From the NCBI GenBank assembly GCA_903934275.1, contig CAIZNF010000214.1:1-7915 (forward strand): 7,915 nt of DNA. The letters are read 5' to 3'. A model generated the notes under the pieces. The model was given only the letters and a program-made list of their open reading frames with translations. It searched no databases and had not been told where the DNA came from. A program made the position numbers and the translations under genes. Of the stretch, positions 5,177-7,915 are shown one piece after another (positions within the stretch are counted from its first letter, which is position 1; every line of letters begins with the position of its first letter). Source of the DNA: an uncultured Nitrosomonadales bacterium (GTDB lineage: Bacteria > Pseudomonadota > Gammaproteobacteria > Burkholderiales > Gallionellaceae).

Positions 5177-5734
5177 ATGAAAACTAGCAAAGCGAGTTCC
5201 GCTACAACATTAGCCAAAATTTATATTAAAAATCGCATGCTGCTACAGGGTTTGGCGCTGTGCGCTGCTTTGGGCATCACTCTGCCCGGCATGGCGCAGC
5301 CACTTCAACAGGGTTCAGGGCAGGCCATTTCCTCCTTCACTACTCCAAGAGAAACGGGGCAGGCATTCCCCACAGTGGATGTGTATAAAAGCCCGCAGTG
5401 CGGTTGCTGTAAATCTTGGGCAGAGCATCTCCAGAAGAATGGCTTCACGGTGATTTTGCATGATGTGGATGATGTGCCCGCAGCGCGCAAAAAACTGGGT
5501 ATGCCCAATCGCTTCGGATCATGCCACACTGCCAAGATCGGTCAATATCTGGTCGAGGGACATGTGCCGGCGGCAGACATCAAAAAATTGCTCAAGAAAA
5601 ACCCTAAAGCCATTGGCCTTGCTGTGCCTGCCATGCCGCCCGGATCGCCCGGCATGGAAAGTGAACACCCCATTCCCTATGACACATTGCTGATCGGGGT
5701 AAACGGTAATGCCAAAGTTTTTGCGCATCATTAA
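5177..5734 (+). CDS. DUF411 (CopG-like) periplasmic metal-binding protein
   Basis: This 185-residue secreted protein has the DUF411 signature. After a long N-region (about 20 residues) comes a hydrophobic signal segment (MLLQGLALCAALGITLPGMA, ending near residue 40) and a linker. The thioredoxin-like domain follows: VDVYKSPQCGCCKSWAEHL with C75, C77 and C78, the partner GSCHTAKIGQYLVEGHVP with C116, H117 and H129, then IKKLL, and a Met/Pro segment (PAMPPGSPGM) before a C-terminal HH. In characterised CopG proteins the equivalent Cys residues hold a polynuclear copper cluster, and the family is linked to copper resistance and possibly copper redox in the periplasm. It lies 30 bp upstream of the TolC-family gene and is probably co-transcribed with it. 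The start at 5177 has only a GGGG eight bases upstream. Met21 would give a more typical signal peptide but has no ribosome binding site. Confidence 0.88.
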   Translation: MKTSKASSATTLAKIYIKNRMLLQGLALCAALGITLPGMAQPLQQGSGQAISSFTTPRETGQAFPTVDVYKSPQCGCCKSWAEHLQKNGFTVILHDVDDVPAARKKLGMPNRFGSCHTAKIGQYLVEGHVPAADIKKLLKKNPKAIGLAVPAMPPGSPGMESEHPIPYDTLLIGVNGNAKVFAHH

Positions 5735-5764
5735 AGCGATGCAACTGATCACAGGGAGCGGACT

Positions 5765-7027
5765 ATGAAGATGCGACTCATGGCATGTGCGTTGATGGGA
5801 GCTTGGCTTCTGCCTGCTTATGCGACTGACGAATTAGGGGGTAATCTCACCGGGCTGCTGAATTATGCGCGCGAGCATAATCCCGAATTTGCGGCGATGC
5901 GCTACGAGGCGGATGCTGCGGCACAACGCGTTCAGCCTGCGGCGGCCTTGCCCGATCCGGTATTCCGCACCGAGTTGATGGACATCACCAACCGTGGTGT
6001 GGACAAGAGTCCCAGCCTGCTCCCGTCGCAGGTGGGCAGTACGCGCTACACATTCATGCAAAACGTGCCGTGGTTCGGCAAGCTCGATTTGAAGCGGGAA
6101 GCAGCCGTGGCTGTTGCAGGTCAGGCGCAGGGGAGAACGGCCACAACTTGGGTGGCATTGTCGACGCAAATCAAGTCTGCTTACGCGCAGTATTACTATG
6201 TTACGAGTGGTCAAAAAATTACTCTCGACTTGCTTGATCTAGTGGTGCAGATGGAGAAAATTGCGCAGCTTCGTTATGCCAACGGTCTTGCCGCGCAGCA
6301 GGATGCAGTGCGCGCGCAGGTTGAGCAAACAGTTATGAAAACCAATCTGGTCGCGCTGGACAATATCAAACGGCAAATTGAGGCTCGGCTGAATGCCTTG
6401 CTGTCGCGTCAACCGACTATGCCGTTTGCCACTCCGCAAGGTTTGCGCAGCATTCCCGCAGCGGCCAGCCTGGAAAAATATACGGTGCTGGAAAATCGCA
6501 TTCGCGAACACAACCCGGATTTGTTTGTGGATGAGGCCGGTATCGGCGCGGCTGAAAAAAATCGCGATCTTGCTTACAAAAACCGTTATCCGGATTTTAC
6601 GCTGGGTATTTCCCCGACACAGTCCGGCGCTGCAGTGCGCGAGTGGGGCTTGATGGTCGAACTCAATATCCCATTGCAGCAGGATACGCGCCGTTCGCAG
6701 GAGCGTGAATCAGAGGCCATGCTGGCGGCGGCAAAGGCACGCAAGGAAGCAACCGCAAACCGCATCTTGTCCGCACTGGCTGAAAATCTGGCTGGGCTTG
6801 ATGCAGCGCAGCGTACCGAATTGTTGATTTCCAACGGCTTGTTGCCGCAAGCGAACGTCACCCTTGAATCCGCCTTAACCGGCTATCAGACCGGTAGGGT
6901 AGATTTTGCGACACTGCTGGATGCGGCACGACAAATCCTGAATGCCAAGTTGGAAGTCCTAAAAGCCCAGACTGATGCGCAAATACGTTTGGCTGAGATC
7001 GAACGACTGTTGGGGGAGGATTTATGA
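5765..7027 (+). CDS. TolC-family outer-membrane efflux protein (CusC/CzcC-like)
   Basis: This 420-residue protein is the outer-membrane duct of a tripartite RND efflux system. It has a Sec signal peptide (MKMRLMACALMGAWLLPAYA, cleavage before TDE). It then shows the two structural repeats of outer membrane efflux proteins. The first begins LLNYAREHNPEFAAMRYEADAA and runs through ALPDPVFRTELM, FMQNVPWFGKLDLKREAA and the coiled-coil helix around 130-200. The second begins near residue 245 (LENRIREHNPDLF) with YPDFTLGI, LMVELNIPL and a C-terminal helix GRVDFATLLDAARQIL...EIERLLG. There is no lipobox cysteine, unlike E. coli CusC, so it is probably not lipidated. GGGAG (5754-5758) is six bases before the ATG. 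Its stop overlaps the next start by ATGA (7024-7027), showing translational coupling with the adaptor gene. Metal specificity comes from context only. Confidence 0.9.
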   Translation: MKMRLMACALMGAWLLPAYATDELGGNLTGLLNYAREHNPEFAAMRYEADAAAQRVQPAAALPDPVFRTELMDITNRGVDKSPSLLPSQVGSTRYTFMQNVPWFGKLDLKREAAVAVAGQAQGRTATTWVALSTQIKSAYAQYYYVTSGQKITLDLLDLVVQMEKIAQLRYANGLAAQQDAVRAQVEQTVMKTNLVALDNIKRQIEARLNALLSRQPTMPFATPQGLRSIPAAASLEKYTVLENRIREHNPDLFVDEAGIGAAEKNRDLAYKNRYPDFTLGISPTQSGAAVREWGLMVELNIPLQQDTRRSQERESEAMLAAAKARKEATANRILSALAENLAGLDAAQRTELLISNGLLPQANVTLESALTGYQTGRVDFATLLDAARQILNAKLEVLKAQTDAQIRLAEIERLLGEDL

Positions 7028-7915
7028 AGCCGATCAGCATAATAATCATTGGTATTTTGGCTTTGTTGGGGGTGGGCGCGGGCGGATACTGGTTTGGCAC
7101 GCACACGGTTGCACAAGCACCGGCTGTGCCAACGACTGTCAAGGCTGTCAAGGCAGAACGGAAAATTCTGTATTACCGCAATCCGATGGGCTTACCGGAT
7201 ACTTCACCTGTGCCGAAGAAAGACTCGATGGGTATGGATTACGTTGCGGTTTATGAAGAAGAGGAAAAATCGGGCAACACCGCTTCGCCCTTCGCTACCT
7301 CAGGAGGCTCAAGACAGGTGAAAATCAGCGTCGAAAAGGTGCAGAAGCTGGGGGTAAAAACCGAGCAGGCAGCGATGCGTATGCTTGATAAAACGGTGCG
7401 CGCCGTGGGCAGGGTGGAAGTCGATGAGCGGCATATCCACAATATAGCCCCGAAATTTGAGGGCTGGATAGAAAAGTTATATGTAAAGACCACTGGAGAG
7501 TCGGTAAAAAGAGGGCAGGCATTGTTCGAAATATATAGCCCGGAATTGGTGTCGGCTCAGCGCGAGTATGCGATTGCCATGCAAGGTGTCGCGGCATTGA
7601 AAAATGCGGATACCGATACCCGGCAGAGCATGCAACGGCTTGCCGAAGCCAGCCTGCTGCGCCTCAAAAACTGGGATATTTCCGAGCAGCAAGTAAAAGA
7701 CCTGGTCAGCTCCGGGACGATCAAGCGCAGCCTGACCTTTCACGCCTTTCATACACCGGTGAATGGCATCGTGCTGGAGAAAAAAGCCTTGGAGGGAATG
7801 CGTTTCATGCCCGGCGAAGTGTTGTATCAGATTGCCGATCTTTCTTCGGTATGGGTGATAGCCGATGTCTTCGAGCAAAACATCGGGCAGGTGCGAATCG
7901 GCAGCAAAGTACAAG
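7024..7915 (+). CDS. cusB: CusB-like RND efflux periplasmic adaptor (3' truncated by window edge)
   Basis: The first 297 codons are present. The adaptor bridges the inner-membrane RND pump and the outer-membrane duct, and in CusB also hands Cu(I)/Ag(I) to the pump. Residues 4-25 form a hydrophobic N-terminal helix or signal anchor. A heavy-metal-binding domain follows (about residues 48-77: YYRNPMGLPDTSPVPKKDSM, then GMDYVAVYE). It places M55, M69 and M71 at nearly the spacing of the three metal-binding methionines of E. coli CusB (M49, M64, M66). Next are the barrel-sandwich half FEGWIEKLYVKTTGESVKRG (~145-164), an alpha-hairpin (~170-235), and the returning half HTPVNGIVLEKKALEGM (243-259), with SSVWVIADVFEQNIG beginning the beta-barrel. 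GGGGAGGA (7013-7020) precedes the ATG, which overlaps the stop of the TolC-family gene. A cusA-like pump gene is expected downstream. Confidence 0.9.
   Translation, partial: MKPISIIIIGILALLGVGAGGYWFGTHTVAQAPAVPTTVKAVKAERKILYYRNPMGLPDTSPVPKKDSMGMDYVAVYEEEEKSGNTASPFATSGGSRQVKISVEKVQKLGVKTEQAAMRMLDKTVRAVGRVEVDERHIHNIAPKFEGWIEKLYVKTTGESVKRGQALFEIYSPELVSAQREYAIAMQGVAALKNADTDTRQSMQRLAEASLLRLKNWDISEQQVKDLVSSGTIKRSLTFHAFHTPVNGIVLEKKALEGMRFMPGEVLYQIADLSSVWVIADVFEQNIGQVRIGSKVQ

Noticed and set aside
5782..5797. Sigma-54-like TGGCAT-N5-TTGAT motif
   Set aside because: It lies within the coding sequence for the TolC-family signal peptide, downstream of that gene's start, and is imperfect; probably chance.
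7477..7914. 145-codon minus-strand open frame at the right edge
   Set aside because: It is antisense to the CusB-like adaptor, whose domains are continuous across it.
1..7915. CRISPR arrays, tRNA or rRNA genes
   Set aside because: No regularly spaced direct repeats, and no cloverleaf or ribosomal RNA sequence could be recognised on either strand.

Overview
The window most likely comes from a betaproteobacterium, for example a Gallionella/Sideroxydans- or Nitrosomonas-like lineage. That rests on the moderate GC content, the style of the intergenic GGGCAAAGC-type hairpin repeats, a DUF5610 gene and a CusCBA-type metal efflux operon. It is an inference from gene content, not a proven assignment.

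Layout. Positions 1-126 hold the last 41 codons of an IS630-family transposase. Positions 193-384 hold a short, probably broken gene whose start resembles the N-terminus of an HDOD-domain protein; it ends in a hairpin repeat at 381-424. Positions 425-658 contain no convincing gene. Positions 659-2917 hold a divergent selenium pair: mnmH/selU (tRNA 2-selenouridine synthase, minus strand) and selD (selenophosphate synthetase, plus strand, GTG start at 1877). SelD makes selenophosphate, and MnmH uses it to replace sulfur in 2-thiouridine at the tRNA wobble position. A 148-bp element with 19-bp imperfect terminal inverted repeats almost exactly fills the space between their start codons.

The middle (2918-4500) is a set of single genes: a repeat remnant, a MazG-like/RS21-C6-like nucleotide pyrophosphohydrolase on the minus strand, a divergently oriented DUF5610 gene, and a 73-codon hypothetical gene on the minus strand with an excellent Shine-Dalgarno sequence.

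The right end (4655-7915) is a plus-strand heavy-metal resistance cluster, probably for Cu(I)/Ag(I). It starts with a small exported Cys/His-containing protein and a DUF411 (CopG-like) periplasmic protein with a CGCC motif. A TolC-family outer-membrane channel and the first 297 codons of a CusB-like periplasmic adaptor with a methionine metal-binding motif follow. The channel and adaptor genes overlap by 4 bp. The inner-membrane RND pump gene (cusA-like) would be expected just beyond the right edge. Two dyads lie in the 120-bp gap between the small exported protein and the DUF411 gene and may mark a second point of regulation.

I found no wholly new defence or mobile system. The most interesting items are the inverted-repeat element that seems to supply the expression signals of the selenium genes, and the unnamed small proteins at 4263-4484 and 4655-5056.
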